Numbered from the stretch's first letter, positions 44,751-58,617 are shown. The stretch is 64,000 nucleotides of DNA from CAG-873 sp910578365 (GCA_951635545.1 OX620685.1:2232001-2296000); one strand, 5' to 3'. The notes: generated by a model from the sequence alone, not told the origin. Translations and numbers: made by a program.

Positions 44751-46607
44751 ATGGTAATTATCAAACGTCTATACACATTTATGCTGCAGCGCTTTCTGCC
44801 GCTGTTTGCCATGACGTTTTTTATTTGCTTGTTCATAGTGCTGATGCAGTTCCTTTTCCGCTATGTCGATGACCTGGTGGGCAAGGGCCTGAGCATGGCC
44901 GTGATAGGCGAGCTCTTTTTCTATGCGGCTCTCACCATGGTGCCTACTGCACTGCCCCTGGCAGTGTTGCTGGCATCGCTGATGACATTCGGTAATCTCG
45001 GCGAGAAATTCGAGCTTACCGCCATGAAGGCTGCAGGAATATCGCTCTTCCGTATTATGAAGCCGCTGATTATCCTTATGGTATTCGTGGCCGCAGGCGC
45101 ATTCATCTTTCAGAATTATGTGCTGCCGGTGGCGCAGGCTAAAATGTGGACTCTTCTGTTCTCGGTGCGTCAGAAATCGCCCGAGGTCGAGATTCCGGAG
45201 CGTTCGTTCTATGACCAGATTCCGGGCATAAATCTTTATGTCAATCGCAAGAATCCGGCCACCGGCATGCTGTACAATGTAACAATATACGATGTCAGCC
45301 AGGGACTCGACAATTCAAGGGTTATTCTTGCCGATTCGGCAAAACTCAGCTTTACCGAGGACAAGACCAAGCTGTTTCTGCACTTCTTCAGCGGCGAGAT
45401 GTTCGAAAACCTGCGCAACAACTCCATGGGGCTGCCGGCCTCGGGATACCTGCCTTTCAGGCGTGAGAACTTCTCCGACAAGCAGGTGTACTTTACATTC
45501 GACGCCAACTTCAACCGCATGGACGAAAGCAACATGCGCAGTCAGTATGTAGGCAAGAATATTTCACAGCTGCGCCACTCAATCGACTCCATAGGGCAGA
45601 AGGTGGATTCGCTCGGCGACGATTTCGCCCGCGACCTGCTTGCCCGCACCTATGTGGGCGTATCTCCTACGAGATTGCAGACCGTGGGCGACTCGCTGAT
45701 TGAAGTGCGCCGCACTCCGGTAGCGATGGACAAGCCTATTGATGTCGACTCGGTATTCAACGCACCCGACGCATCGCGGGCAAAGTCATATCTGGCCACG
45801 GCCATGGCTTCCGCCAAGAGGCTGCGACAGGACTATGAGTTCAGGCAGGTGATACTCACCGACCAGGAGAAATCGCTTCGCCGCCACGGCATCGAGATGC
45901 AGAAAAAGTTTACTCTGTCGATTGCCTGTATAATCTTCTTCTTTATTGGTGCCCCCCTCGGCGCCATAATCAAGAAAGGCGGACTCGGCACACCCCTGGT
46001 GATATCGGTGATATTGTTCATAGTATACTATATATTCGATAATACCGGCTACAAGATGGCGCGCGACGGCAAGGTCGAAGTATGGCAGGGTATATGGCTC
46101 AGTACAGCGGTGCTGTTGCCTCTGGGCGTGTTCTTCACATACAAGGCTGTGGGCGACTCGGCTGTGTTCAATTTCGATGCCTATCGCAATTTCTTCCGCC
46201 AACTCGCCGGCAAGCAGGATCGCCGCAGCCTTGAGGTCAAAGAGGTAATAATGGACGATGTACTGCCGCAGAGGGCCTCGGAGCTTGTCGATGCTCTCGC
46301 ACAGGCCATTGCTGCCGCACAAAAACAGTACGCAGGCCTCGACATACTGCGGCGCCTATTTGTAAAAGCGCCCCTGAGGCCGGTGCAGGTGGCCATGAGC
46401 GAGATGATTGATTATCTGTCGAATTCACGCGATTCGCAGGTAATAGACTGCCTGAACCTATATCCGTTCAACGCCACACGACGCAGGCTCGCAGATATGG
46501 CCGATGTGACAGGCCGACTGGCCCGATGCCTGAATATTAGCGACAATTCTCTCATCATCAATACCCATTCAAACGATGAACCAGAAAATCCAACTCGACA
46601 AGATTGA
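44751..46607 (+). CDS. LptF/LptG-type lipopolysaccharide export permease
   Basis: The ATG at 44751 (MVIIKRLYTFMLQRFLPLF) gives 618 residues. The first 120 hold three transmembrane helices with the family-typical ALPLAVLLASLMTFGNLGEKFELTAMKAAGISLFRIMKPL, including the coupling helix that contacts the LptB ATPase. A periplasmic jellyroll with a long insert (about 130-390) follows, then three more helices (FFFIGAPLGAIIKKGGLGTPLVISVILFIVYYIF and others) and a cytoplasmic tail of about 120 residues not usual in E. coli LptF/G. The protein moves LPS from the inner membrane to the periplasmic bridge. It overlaps ribBA by 32 nt, so the two are co-transcribed. Confidence 0.88.
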   Translation: MVIIKRLYTFMLQRFLPLFAMTFFICLFIVLMQFLFRYVDDLVGKGLSMAVIGELFFYAALTMVPTALPLAVLLASLMTFGNLGEKFELTAMKAAGISLFRIMKPLIILMVFVAAGAFIFQNYVLPVAQAKMWTLLFSVRQKSPEVEIPERSFYDQIPGINLYVNRKNPATGMLYNVTIYDVSQGLDNSRVILADSAKLSFTEDKTKLFLHFFSGEMFENLRNNSMGLPASGYLPFRRENFSDKQVYFTFDANFNRMDESNMRSQYVGKNISQLRHSIDSIGQKVDSLGDDFARDLLARTYVGVSPTRLQTVGDSLIEVRRTPVAMDKPIDVDSVFNAPDASRAKSYLATAMASAKRLRQDYEFRQVILTDQEKSLRRHGIEMQKKFTLSIACIIFFFIGAPLGAIIKKGGLGTPLVISVILFIVYYIFDNTGYKMARDGKVEVWQGIWLSTAVLLPLGVFFTYKAVGDSAVFNFDAYRNFFRQLAGKQDRRSLEVKEVIMDDVLPQRASELVDALAQAIAAAQKQYAGLDILRRLFVKAPLRPVQVAMSEMIDYLSNSRDSQVIDCLNLYPFNATRRRLADMADVTGRLARCLNISDNSLIINTHSNDEPENPTRQD

Positions 46608-47790
46608 GGATGCCATAGACGACTTTCGCGATGGCAAGATGATAGTAGTGGTCGACGACGAAGACCGCGAAAACGAAGGCGACCTTATTGTGGCCGCCGA
46701 AAAAATCACTCCCGAGCAGGTGAATTTCATGCTGAAAAACGCCCGCGGCGTTCTATGCGCCCCAATCACCCTCGAGCGTTGTGCGCAGCTCGAACTCGCT
46801 CCGCAGGTACAGGACAATACTTCGGTGCTTGGAACTCCGTTTACTGTTACCGTCGACAAACTCGAAGGTTGCAGCACCGGCGTGAGCATCAGCGACCGCT
46901 GCGCCACTATCCGCGCTCTCGCCGACCCGATGTCCACTCCGGCTACATTCGGCCGTCCGGGACACATCAATCCGCTCTTTGCCCAGGACCAGGGTGTGCT
47001 GAAACGCAGCGGCCATACTGAAGCTGCCGTGGACTTCGCCCGCCTGGCCGGTCTGCAGCCTGCCGCCGCCCTTATGGAGATTATGAGCGATGACGGTTCG
47101 ATGGCGCGTCTGCCCGAACTCCGCAGGCGTGCCGACGAGTGGGGCCTCAAGCTGGTGTCAATCCGCGACCTCATTGCCTACAGGCTCGAACACGAACAGC
47201 TGGTTGAGAAAGGCGTCGAGGTGGATATGCCTACAGCATACGGACATTTCAGACTCATTCCTTTCCGTCAGAAAGAAAACGGCCTCGAGCACATTGCCCT
47301 TATTAAAGGCGATGTGTCGGATGGCACTCCGGTGCTGGTGCGTGTACATTCGTCGTGTGCAACCGGCGACATTTTCGCTTCGCGCCGTTGCGACTGTGGC
47401 GAGCAGCTCCACGAGGCTATGCGCATGATTGAGCGCCAGGGCCGCGGTGTAGTGGTATATCTGAGCCAGGAAGGACGCGGCATTGGTCTGATGGATAAAA
47501 TCAAGGCCTACAAGTTGCAGGAGGAAGGGCTCGACACTGTCGACGCAAACATCCATCTCGGTCACCGGGCCGACGAGCGCGATTATGGCGTTGGTGCCCA
47601 GATTCTGAACATGCTCGGCGTTCAGAAAATGCGTCTGATGACAAACAATCCCACCAAACGCGTGGGCCTCGAAGGCTACGGCCTGGAGGTTGTGGAGAAT
47701 GTGCCTATAGAGATTACTCCCAACCCGGACAACGAGCGCTACATGCACACTAAAAAGGAGCGCATGGGGCATCATCTGCATAACGTCTGA
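46576..47790 (+). CDS. ribBA: Bifunctional riboflavin enzyme RibBA
   Basis: The 404-residue protein joins two riboflavin-pathway enzymes. The N-terminal half is 3,4-dihydroxy-2-butanone-4-phosphate synthase: DDEDRENEGDL metal loop, RPGHINPLFA and SGHTEAAVD. The C-terminal half (from about 205) is GTP cyclohydrolase II: RVHSSCATGDIFASRRCDCGEQL with the three zinc cysteines, then YLSQEGRGIGL. The two halves make the two precursors of the riboflavin ring. The gene starts within the LptF/G reading frame and ends at a strong hairpin. No FMN riboswitch is visible upstream. Confidence 0.96.
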   Translation: MNQKIQLDKIEDAIDDFRDGKMIVVVDDEDRENEGDLIVAAEKITPEQVNFMLKNARGVLCAPITLERCAQLELAPQVQDNTSVLGTPFTVTVDKLEGCSTGVSISDRCATIRALADPMSTPATFGRPGHINPLFAQDQGVLKRSGHTEAAVDFARLAGLQPAAALMEIMSDDGSMARLPELRRRADEWGLKLVSIRDLIAYRLEHEQLVEKGVEVDMPTAYGHFRLIPFRQKENGLEHIALIKGDVSDGTPVLVRVHSSCATGDIFASRRCDCGEQLHEAMRMIERQGRGVVVYLSQEGRGIGLMDKIKAYKLQEEGLDTVDANIHLGHRADERDYGVGAQILNMLGVQKMRLMTNNPTKRVGLEGYGLEVVENVPIEITPNPDNERYMHTKKERMGHHLHNV

Positions 47791-47816
47791 TTTCCCCCCC
47801 ACTTACTGAAAACCGA

Positions 47817-47847
47817 CGGCGCCCCGCGAATTGTTCGCGGGGCGCCG
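47817..47847. terminator. Bidirectional terminator between ribBA and trxA
   Basis: A perfect 14-bp GC-rich stem (CGGCGCCCCGCGAA and complement) with a TTG loop lies between two convergent genes. T-rich flanks lie on the plus side (TTGATTTAAGTTTT) and A-rich bases on the other. Confidence 0.8.
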
Positions 47848-47867
47848 TTGATTTAAGTTTTACGCTC

Positions 47868-48182
47868 TTAGAGCAGCGATTCGATTTTAGCCTTGAGAGT
47901 TTCTTTGGTCTGCGAGCCGGTGAGCCGGTCTACACGTTCGCCATTCTTGAAGAAGAGAATGGTGGGGAGAGCCATGATGCGGTATGTGTTGCTCAGCTCG
48001 CCTTCTTCTTCTACGTTATATTTGCCTATAACCACGCGGTCGGCGTACTCTTCGGCGAGTTCGTCGATTACCGGAGCCAGGGCCTTGCAGGGGCCGCACC
48101 AGGTGGCCCAGCAGTCAATCATCACCGGCTTGCCGCTGGCGATGATTTCTTCTACGTTGGAGTCTGTAAATGTAAATGCCAT
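47868..48182 (-). CDS. trxA: Thioredoxin
   Basis: A 104-residue classic thioredoxin with the redox-active WCGPCK, the buried Asp region (MIDCWATW), the cis-Pro in MALPTILFFKNG and a normal fold length. It reduces disulfides of cytoplasmic proteins such as ribonucleotide reductase. The gene follows dnaE by 12 nt on the same strand, so it is probably the last gene of a dnaE-trxA operon. Confidence 0.95.
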   Translation of the reverse strand: MAFTFTDSNVEEIIASGKPVMIDCWATWCGPCKALAPVIDELAEEYADRVVIGKYNVEEEGELSNTYRIMALPTILFFKNGERVDRLTGSQTKETLKAKIESLL

Positions 48183-48194
48183 TGTAGTAATTGT

Positions 48195-51100
48195 TTATGC
48201 GGTTTGTACTTGGTATGAAATGTCGGGTATGGAGTCGAGGGCTTCAACGAGTTTGCGGTCGAGTTCTATCCGCATTCCGGAAGCCAGATTTACCGAACGG
48301 TTTATTTCGGGGTCAAAGATACGCAAATTTAGCTTACAATCGCCCTTTTTTGCCGATTTTATTTTGTCGTTGATAATTTCCATGGCCTCGCCTTTGAGCG
48401 AATCCAGGGCCAGAGTCACGGTTATGCCGCCTATCATGGTGCCTTTGACTTCTTCGAGCAGTTCGATGGTGCCTATGTTGAAACGCAGCTCGCCGCGGGC
48501 GTTGAGGCGGTAGACGCCGCGTACAAGTATGGCCAGACCTTCCTGGCCGAATTTGCGCAGCTCCAGCAGCTGGCGGTTGAAGAATACTATTTCGTGGGTG
48601 GCGGTGAAGTCTTCGAGTTTGATTATGCCCATCTGGGCGCCGCTTTGCAGGGTGCGTTCGTTGTACGAGGTTATTATGCCGCCGAAACTTACTTCCTGGC
48701 CGTCGCTGTGAGCTTCTTCGTTCAGAGCTTTCAGCGTATGGCTCACGCCGTAGTTCAGCTCCATGTAGTAGGGGTCGAGCGGATGTGCCGAGAGGTACAT
48801 GCCCACCAGTTCGCGCTCTTTGTCCAGGCGCGCTATGTTCGACCATGGCACCGCAGGCTCTATCTGGGGGCGTCCGGCGGTGTTGATTTCATCGTCGAAA
48901 TCGCCGAAGAGCGATACTTCATTGGCCTGCTTCATGCTCTGGTACTGGCTGCCGTAGCGCAGCAGTATCTCGCTCATTATCTCGCCGCGCTGGTTGGGTT
49001 CAACAAGGTCTTCGCGTTTGATGCCCTCAAAGCAGTCGAAAGCGCCGGCTATAGCCAGCGACTCGAATACACGCCGGTTGACCGACCCTGTAGGCACACG
49101 CTCCACAAAGTCGTAGATGTCGGCGAAGGGGCCGTTGGCCTCGCGCTCCGCCACTATGTCGCGGACTACATTGCCGCCTACACCCTTTATGGCCGAGAGG
49201 CCGAAGCGGATGTCGCCCTTGCGGTTTACACCAAACGAGCTGTACGACTCGTTCACATCGGGGCCTTTTACGTTTATGCCCATGCTTTTGCACTCGGCCA
49301 TGAAACCGGTTAGCTTGGTGATGTCGGTAAGGTTGCGGCTCAATACGGCTGCCATGTATTCGCTGGGATAGTTGGCCTTGAGATAGGCTGTCTGGAATGC
49401 TACCCAGCTGTAGCAGGTGGCGTGAGATTTGTTAAAGGCGTATGAGGCGAATTTTTCCCAGTCGGCCCATATTTTTTCCAGCACTTTGGGATCGTGACCG
49501 TTCTTCTGCCCGCCTTCGAGAAAGAGTGCCTTGAGGGCGTTCATCTTATCAATCATCTTCTTGCCCATGGCTTTGCGCAGTGTGTCGCTCTGGCCGCGGG
49601 TAAAGTTGGCCAGCAGGCGCGACAGAAGCATCACCTGTTCCTGATACACCGTTACACCATAGGTGTCTTTCAGGTATACTTCCATCTCGGGAATGTCATA
49701 TATTATTGGCGATTCGCCGTGTTTGCGCTTGATAAAATCGGGGATATAGTCCATAGGCCCGGGGCGATACAGGGCGTTCATGGCTATGAGGTCTTCGAAT
49801 GTCGAGGGCTTGAGTTCGCGCAGGTATTTCTGCATGCCGGCCGACTCAAACTGGAAGGTGCCTATAGTTTTGCCCTGGGTGTACAGTTCGTAGGTCTTGG
49901 GGTCGTCGATGGGTATGGTGTCGAGGTCTATATCTATGCCGTTGGTCTGCTTTATGTTGGCCACGGCCTCTTTGAGTATCGACAGAGTTTTCAGGCCCAG
50001 AAAGTCCATCTTAATCAGGCCGGTTTCCTCGATTACGCGTCCTTCATACTGGGTTACAAGTAGTTTGCCCTCCGTTTTATCGGTGGCGGTACTTACTGGC
50101 ACCCAGTCGGTGATGTCGTCGCGGCAGATAATTACACCGCAGGCGTGTACGCCTATGTTGCGCACGTTGCCTTCAAGTTGCTTGGCATAGCGTAGGGTGT
50201 CGACTATCAGTGGATTGCTGCTTTTGAGCTCAGGCTCGAATTCCTTTACATGGTCGTAGCAGTTCTGCAGTGTCGGCTTCAGTTCCTTACCGTTTACTAC
50301 CGGCATGCGGGCCGGTATGAGTTTGGTCAGACGGTTGCTTTCCGGCAGCGGCAGATTCACCACCCGGGCCACATCCTTGATAGCCGACTTGGCTGCCATG
50401 GTGCCGTAGGTGATTATGTGGGCCACCTTCTCCTCGCCGTATTTGCGGGTGACGTATTTCAGCACCTCGGCGCGGCCGTCGTCGTCGAAGTCTATATCGA
50501 TATCAGGCAGTGATATACGGTCGGGGTTGAGAAAACGTTCGAACAGCAGGTCGTATTTTATCGGGTCAATCTGTGTTATGCCAAGGCAGTACGCTACCAC
50601 CGAACCTGCCGCTGAACCACGGCCAGGTCCTACGCTTACGCCGAGTTCCTCGCGGCCTACCCGTATAAAGTCCTGCACAATAAGGAAGTAGCCCGGAAAA
50701 CCCATGGTCTTCATTATATGCAGCTCAAATTTGATGCGCTCTTTCAGCTCGTCGGTCAGCGGGTTGCCGTAGCGTTTTTCCGCGCCCTCGTAGGCGAGTT
50801 TTTTAAGGTAGTCGGCCTCGAATTTTATGCGGTATAGCTTTTCGTAGCCACCCAGTTTTTTTATTTTTGCCTTGGCATCTTCCTCGCTTAGCACTACATT
50901 GCCGTTCTCGTCCTGTGTGAACTCGTCAAAGAGTTCTTTCTCGGTGATTCGGCTGCGATATTCGGCTTCGGTGCCGAAGCTGGCCGGAATCTCGAAGTTG
51001 GGCATGATTGGCGGGTGGTCGATGCAGTAGGTTTCGACCTTGTCGAGCAGTTCTACTGTGTTGCTGATTGCCTCCGGCAGGTCGGCGAACAGATTGCTCA

Positions 51101-51992
51101 TCTCCTCGCTGCTCTTAAGCCATTCCTGCTTGGTATAAAGCATGCGACCTTCGTCGTTCAGCAGTTTGTTGGTCGACAGGCAGATAAGTCTGTCGTGCGC
51201 TTCCGAGTCTTCTTCGTTGGCAAAGTGAACATCGTTCGAGGCTACGATTTTGATGTTGTGTTTGCGGGCCAGCTCTATCAGTTTCGGTTCTATCTGTTTC
51301 TGCAGTTCATATACATTATGGTTAGCGCGCGGCACAGTAGCTTTGTGGCGCTGTAGCTCTATATAATAATCGTCGCCAAAGGTTTCTTTGAACCACGCCA
51401 CCTGCCGGTCGGCCTCCTCAAACCGGCCTGCCTGCAGCAAACGCGGAATCTCTCCGCCCAGGCAGGCAGAGCATACTATCAGTCCCTCGTTATATTTGGC
51501 CAGTTCGCTTTTGTCAGTTCGTGCGTGCGAATAAAAGCCCTCGGTCCATGCTTTCGACACCAGTTTTACCAGGTTGTGGTAGCCTGTTTCGTTCTTGGCC
51601 AGCACAATCAGGTGTCGTCCGGTGTCTTTCTTGTCCACATGTTCGTGTAGCGACTTCTGTGCCACATACATCTCGCAGCCGAAAATGGGCTTGAATATTT
51701 TCTTCTGTAGTTTGGCTATCTCTGCTTCTGCTGTTGCAGCAGCTTCGGAATCGCCGTCGGCCTTAGCTTTCTCCAGAGCCTTCTTGGCGTCTTTGATAGC
51801 TCCGAGGGTTTTGCCGTTCTTCTTATTTACATAATTAAAATACTCTTTTATGCCGAACATGTTGCCATGGTCGGTTATAGCCATGCCGGGCATGCCGTCG
51901 GCCATCGCTTTGTCAACGAGCGTCGATATCGACGCCACTCCGTCGAGCAGCGAATATTCAGTATGTACGTGCAGGTGTACGAATTGACTCAT
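48195..51992 (-). CDS. dnaE: DNA polymerase III alpha subunit DnaE
   Basis: From MSQFVHLHVHTEYS (ATG at 51992) the protein has 1265 residues. The N-terminal PHP domain starts HVHTEYSLLDG and carries an insert rich in Lys/Ala. The polymerase core includes GPGRGSAAGSVVAYCLGIT and the catalytic PDIDIDFDD. The fingers/tandem HhH region is at KSHATCYSWVAFQTAYLKANYPSEY, and an OB fold near the end (VSFGGIITSYNERTLQSGAQMGIIKLED) precedes the C-terminal tau-binding region. It is the main replicative polymerase. The start is chosen because an in-frame ATG six codons upstream would push the PHP motif away from the N-terminus. Confidence 0.97.
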   Translation of the reverse strand: MSQFVHLHVHTEYSLLDGVASISTLVDKAMADGMPGMAITDHGNMFGIKEYFNYVNKKNGKTLGAIKDAKKALEKAKADGDSEAAATAEAEIAKLQKKIFKPIFGCEMYVAQKSLHEHVDKKDTGRHLIVLAKNETGYHNLVKLVSKAWTEGFYSHARTDKSELAKYNEGLIVCSACLGGEIPRLLQAGRFEEADRQVAWFKETFGDDYYIELQRHKATVPRANHNVYELQKQIEPKLIELARKHNIKIVASNDVHFANEEDSEAHDRLICLSTNKLLNDEGRMLYTKQEWLKSSEEMSNLFADLPEAISNTVELLDKVETYCIDHPPIMPNFEIPASFGTEAEYRSRITEKELFDEFTQDENGNVVLSEEDAKAKIKKLGGYEKLYRIKFEADYLKKLAYEGAEKRYGNPLTDELKERIKFELHIMKTMGFPGYFLIVQDFIRVGREELGVSVGPGRGSAAGSVVAYCLGITQIDPIKYDLLFERFLNPDRISLPDIDIDFDDDGRAEVLKYVTRKYGEEKVAHIITYGTMAAKSAIKDVARVVNLPLPESNRLTKLIPARMPVVNGKELKPTLQNCYDHVKEFEPELKSSNPLIVDTLRYAKQLEGNVRNIGVHACGVIICRDDITDWVPVSTATDKTEGKLLVTQYEGRVIEETGLIKMDFLGLKTLSILKEAVANIKQTNGIDIDLDTIPIDDPKTYELYTQGKTIGTFQFESAGMQKYLRELKPSTFEDLIAMNALYRPGPMDYIPDFIKRKHGESPIIYDIPEMEVYLKDTYGVTVYQEQVMLLSRLLANFTRGQSDTLRKAMGKKMIDKMNALKALFLEGGQKNGHDPKVLEKIWADWEKFASYAFNKSHATCYSWVAFQTAYLKANYPSEYMAAVLSRNLTDITKLTGFMAECKSMGINVKGPDVNESYSSFGVNRKGDIRFGLSAIKGVGGNVVRDIVAEREANGPFADIYDFVERVPTGSVNRRVFESLAIAGAFDCFEGIKREDLVEPNQRGEIMSEILLRYGSQYQSMKQANEVSLFGDFDDEINTAGRPQIEPAVPWSNIARLDKERELVGMYLSAHPLDPYYMELNYGVSHTLKALNEEAHSDGQEVSFGGIITSYNERTLQSGAQMGIIKLEDFTATHEIVFFNRQLLELRKFGQEGLAILVRGVYRLNARGELRFNIGTIELLEEVKGTMIGGITVTLALDSLKGEAMEIINDKIKSAKKGDCKLNLRIFDPEINRSVNLASGMRIELDRKLVEALDSIPDISYQVQTA

Positions 51993-52067
51993 AATATATA
52001 GTGAAATCATACGTCACGCTCCATATATAATAAGATAGGGGTAGGGGAGCGCCGCCGATTCCGACAT

Positions 52068-52075
52068 CAAAGTTA
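52068..52075 (-). promoter_or_regulatory. -7 element of the dnaE-trxA genes
   Basis: On the minus strand TAACTTTG, with no recognisable -33 box; leader about 68 nt. Confidence 0.5.
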
Positions 52076-52254
52076 CTAAAAAAATCGCGTACTGCATAGT
52101 CGCTGCAGCGAAAATTATAACAGCAAAGCAGGCCGCCTGATGATTCTGCTGCCATTCGGCCACGCGCTGTGCCGCGCATGGCCTGCAATTATTCAATTTT
52201 TTTATCGACCGCCAAATTTTTTCTGAACTTTTCTTGAAAATAAGTGTTTAAGCC

Positions 52255-52286
52255 CTTGCATGTTCAAAATTAATAACTTAACTTTG
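52255..52286 (+). promoter_or_regulatory. rRNA operon promoter P1
   Basis: TTG (52256-52258), 20 nt, TAACTTTG (52279-52286). About 320 nt before the 16S 5' end. Confidence 0.7.
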
Positions 52287-52355
52287 TATCCACAGCGAAT
52301 ATAACGCGAATTTGGCCCACTCAAGTGTTAAATAAATGTTAAAATAAAAAGAATA

Positions 52356-52387
52356 TTTGGTGAGTAAGAAAAAACCGCGTAACTTTG
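52356..52387 (+). promoter_or_regulatory. rRNA operon promoter P2
   Basis: TTTG (52356-52359), 20 nt, TAACTTTG (52380-52387). This is a perfect consensus match, about 220 nt before the 16S 5' end. Confidence 0.8.
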
Positions 52388-52609
52388 CACTCGCTTTCGG
52401 GAACGACCTGAGAGCGACAAAAACTGAGAACATTGAAACGATTACAATAGACAAGAGTAGTACAAGAGCAAGGTTCATGCCGTAGGGCATGACAAACGTC
52501 TCTGATCAATTCTACCAAACCAAATAAAGCGAGCAATCTGCGAGCAAAAAGGAACTTTGAAGTTGTCTTGCGACACAATAATTCTGAAAAGAATAAAACA
52601 AGATAAACA
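52388..52609 (+). other. 16S rRNA leader
   Basis: Transcribed leader between P2 and the mature 16S 5' end. It should hold antitermination and processing signals, but no individual element could be defined. Confidence 0.5.
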
Positions 52610-54151
<1,542 letters not shown>

Positions 54152-54232
54152 GGAGCAACGACTTCAAAAAAAAATGGCAAGAACGCCAAAGGCGCCAAAA
54201 AGCCTTGGACTACTCGCGCTGTCTATTGATTC

Positions 54233-54306
54233 GGGGGATTAGCTCAGCTGGCTAGAGCACCTGCTTTGCAAGCAGGGGGTCAACGGTTCGAATCCGTTAT
54301 TCTCCA
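54233..54306 (+). tRNA. tRNA-Ala (TGC) in the rRNA spacer
   Basis: A 74-nt cloverleaf: acceptor GGGGGAT/ATTCTCC with the G3-U70 pair that defines alanine tRNAs, anticodon stem CCTGC/GCAGG with loop TTTGCAA (TGC), T arm AACGG TTCGAAT CCGTT, discriminator A. CCA is not encoded. No tRNA-Ile accompanies it. Confidence 0.96.
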
Positions 54307-54517
54307 CTCGAAAAAGAGTACATTGACATGTTGGAAGCGATATTGAAGAAATTCGATATCACGTATCACGAGCAAACAAAGCAAAAATCATAACAGATAA
54401 TTCTTTCAGACAATTCAGCTGAAGTATTTCTACAGGCCGCGCCGACAGACCGTCGGCTCCCCCCATGAAGGGAGCGACAGACAGGCAGGCGCGAAAAAGG
54501 CAATTTTCTCAATAAAA

Positions 54518-57403
<2,886 letters not shown>

Positions 57404-57578
57404 GAACCCTTTCCGGGCAGCAATGCCAAAGAGCCGCGCGGCGCCACCGCGACGGCAGGCGGTAGAAAGCCGCTTCAGCAGAATTTGGAAGAGCAAGTTA
57501 TGAAACAGCGCGAGTGATACACTTCCAACGCTCTTTTTCACCTTATAACGTCGCCACAGAGAGCGACGGACAAAGAAA

Positions 57579-57688
<110 letters not shown>

Positions 57689-57725
57689 AAGCGCCTTTCA
57701 GAGCAATCTGGAGGGCGCTTTTTTT
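57689..57725 (+). terminator. Terminator of the rRNA operon
   Basis: Stem AAGCGCC/GGCGCTT with an 18-nt loop, followed by a T-run of seven, directly after 5S. Confidence 0.85.
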
Positions 57726-57735
57726 GGTTCGCCCG

Positions 57736-57800
57736 ACATGGGCATAATCTAACGGGTGGAAGTCCCGAGCGCGCCCTGATAGCGGGGTATCCGTCCGAAA
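57736..57800 (+). other. Possible fragment of a group II intron domain I
   Basis: The stretch reads ATCTAACGGGTGGAAGTCCCG and onward, a word combination typical of the first domain of bacterial group II introns. No reverse transcriptase and no 3' domain are present. The resemblance is from memory only. Confidence 0.25.
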
Positions 57801-57817
57801 TAGGCCGACTTTATCAA

Positions 57818-57854
57818 AGCGTTTTTGGTTGCGAACTTTGCAATCAAAAACGCT
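57818..57854. repeat. Inverted repeat abutting the TnpB start codon
   Basis: AGCGTTTTTGGTTGC and its near-complement GCAATCAAAAACGCT (one mismatch) enclose a 7-nt loop and end at the base before the ATG of the IS66 TnpB gene. It could fold over the ribosome-binding region or be part of an IS end. Confidence 0.6.
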
Positions 57855-58202
57855 ATGTTTAATTTGAACGAAAACAATCGTATAGTAATGGCGCAGCATC
57901 CGACGGACATGCGCATGGGTGTTAACTGTCTGAGCGGTCAGGTCAGGATGGTTGGACTTGATCCGTCAAATGGTGATGTCTATATATTTGTTGGCAAGTC
58001 GCGACAGGTGATGAAGATTCTGCATTGGGAGCATGGCGGCTATGTGGTCTACTACAAACGTCTTGAAGAGGGACGTTTTCATCCTCGCATTTTTCTGCGT
58101 CAGGGCGTTGGGTTCCGCAGCATGAGGTGGTCAGAGCTTGTGCTTCTGATGGAAGGCATCTCTCCCAAAGTCGCCCGTCGGCACAGGTATGAAAAAGGAT
58201 AA
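57855..58202 (+). CDS. IS66-family accessory protein TnpB, orphan
   Basis: The 115-residue protein matches IS66 Orf2/TnpB: MAQHPTDMRMGVNCLSGQV, VYIFVGKSRQVMKILHWEHGGYVVYYKRLEEGRF and the late WSELVLLMEGI. In full IS66 elements it is encoded between tnpA and the large DDE transposase gene tnpC. Here neither partner is present, and the IS982/IS3 nest begins 48 nt past its stop. The start is at the edge of an inverted repeat. It is likely the remnant of an IS66 element; the protein alone should not support transposition. Confidence 0.88.
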   Translation: MFNLNENNRIVMAQHPTDMRMGVNCLSGQVRMVGLDPSNGDVYIFVGKSRQVMKILHWEHGGYVVYYKRLEEGRFHPRIFLRQGVGFRSMRWSELVLLMEGISPKVARRHRYEKG

Positions 58203-58250
58203 AAAAGTAGCCCGAAAGCTTGCTCATATCACTAAAAAATAGTAATTTAA

Positions 58251-58399
58251 CGCGAGTTCGGGATAAGGAACACCATAAAAAAGTTGAATCGGCAGCTTAA
58301 AAAAGTTGCCGATTCTCTTGGTAATATTACTGATATTTAGTAATTTAGAGGTACTAAACAATAAATACTGTATCATGATTACCGAAAGTAAAGTTACTG
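58251..58399 (+). mobile_element. IS982 copy X, left fragment
   Basis: The left terminal repeat CGCGAGTTCGGGATAAG and the first 149 bp of an IS982 element, up to codon 8 of its transposase. It continues at 60053 after the inserted IS3 copy A. Confidence 0.9.
58395..58399. repeat. Left target-site duplication of IS3 copy A
   Basis: TACTG, repeated at 60053-60057. Five bases, within the usual range for IS3. Confidence 0.7.
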
Positions 58400-58617
58400 T
58401 GGCGTCCTGAAAAATATTGACGGGTCAGAGGGTTTGAGATTATGAATGAATGTTAAACAGTCCGAAGACTGTGGAGACATGCAGGTATGAGCCTGAGATC
58501 CCCGAGGTTGGGGTAAAATCCTCCGGGGCTCGATGCCCCGGGGATTTTTGAGACTTGCAGTGCAATCACCGTCAGTCCCGTCGGTTGGGGTATGCAAAAG
58601 TACTGAAAAATCTTGAC

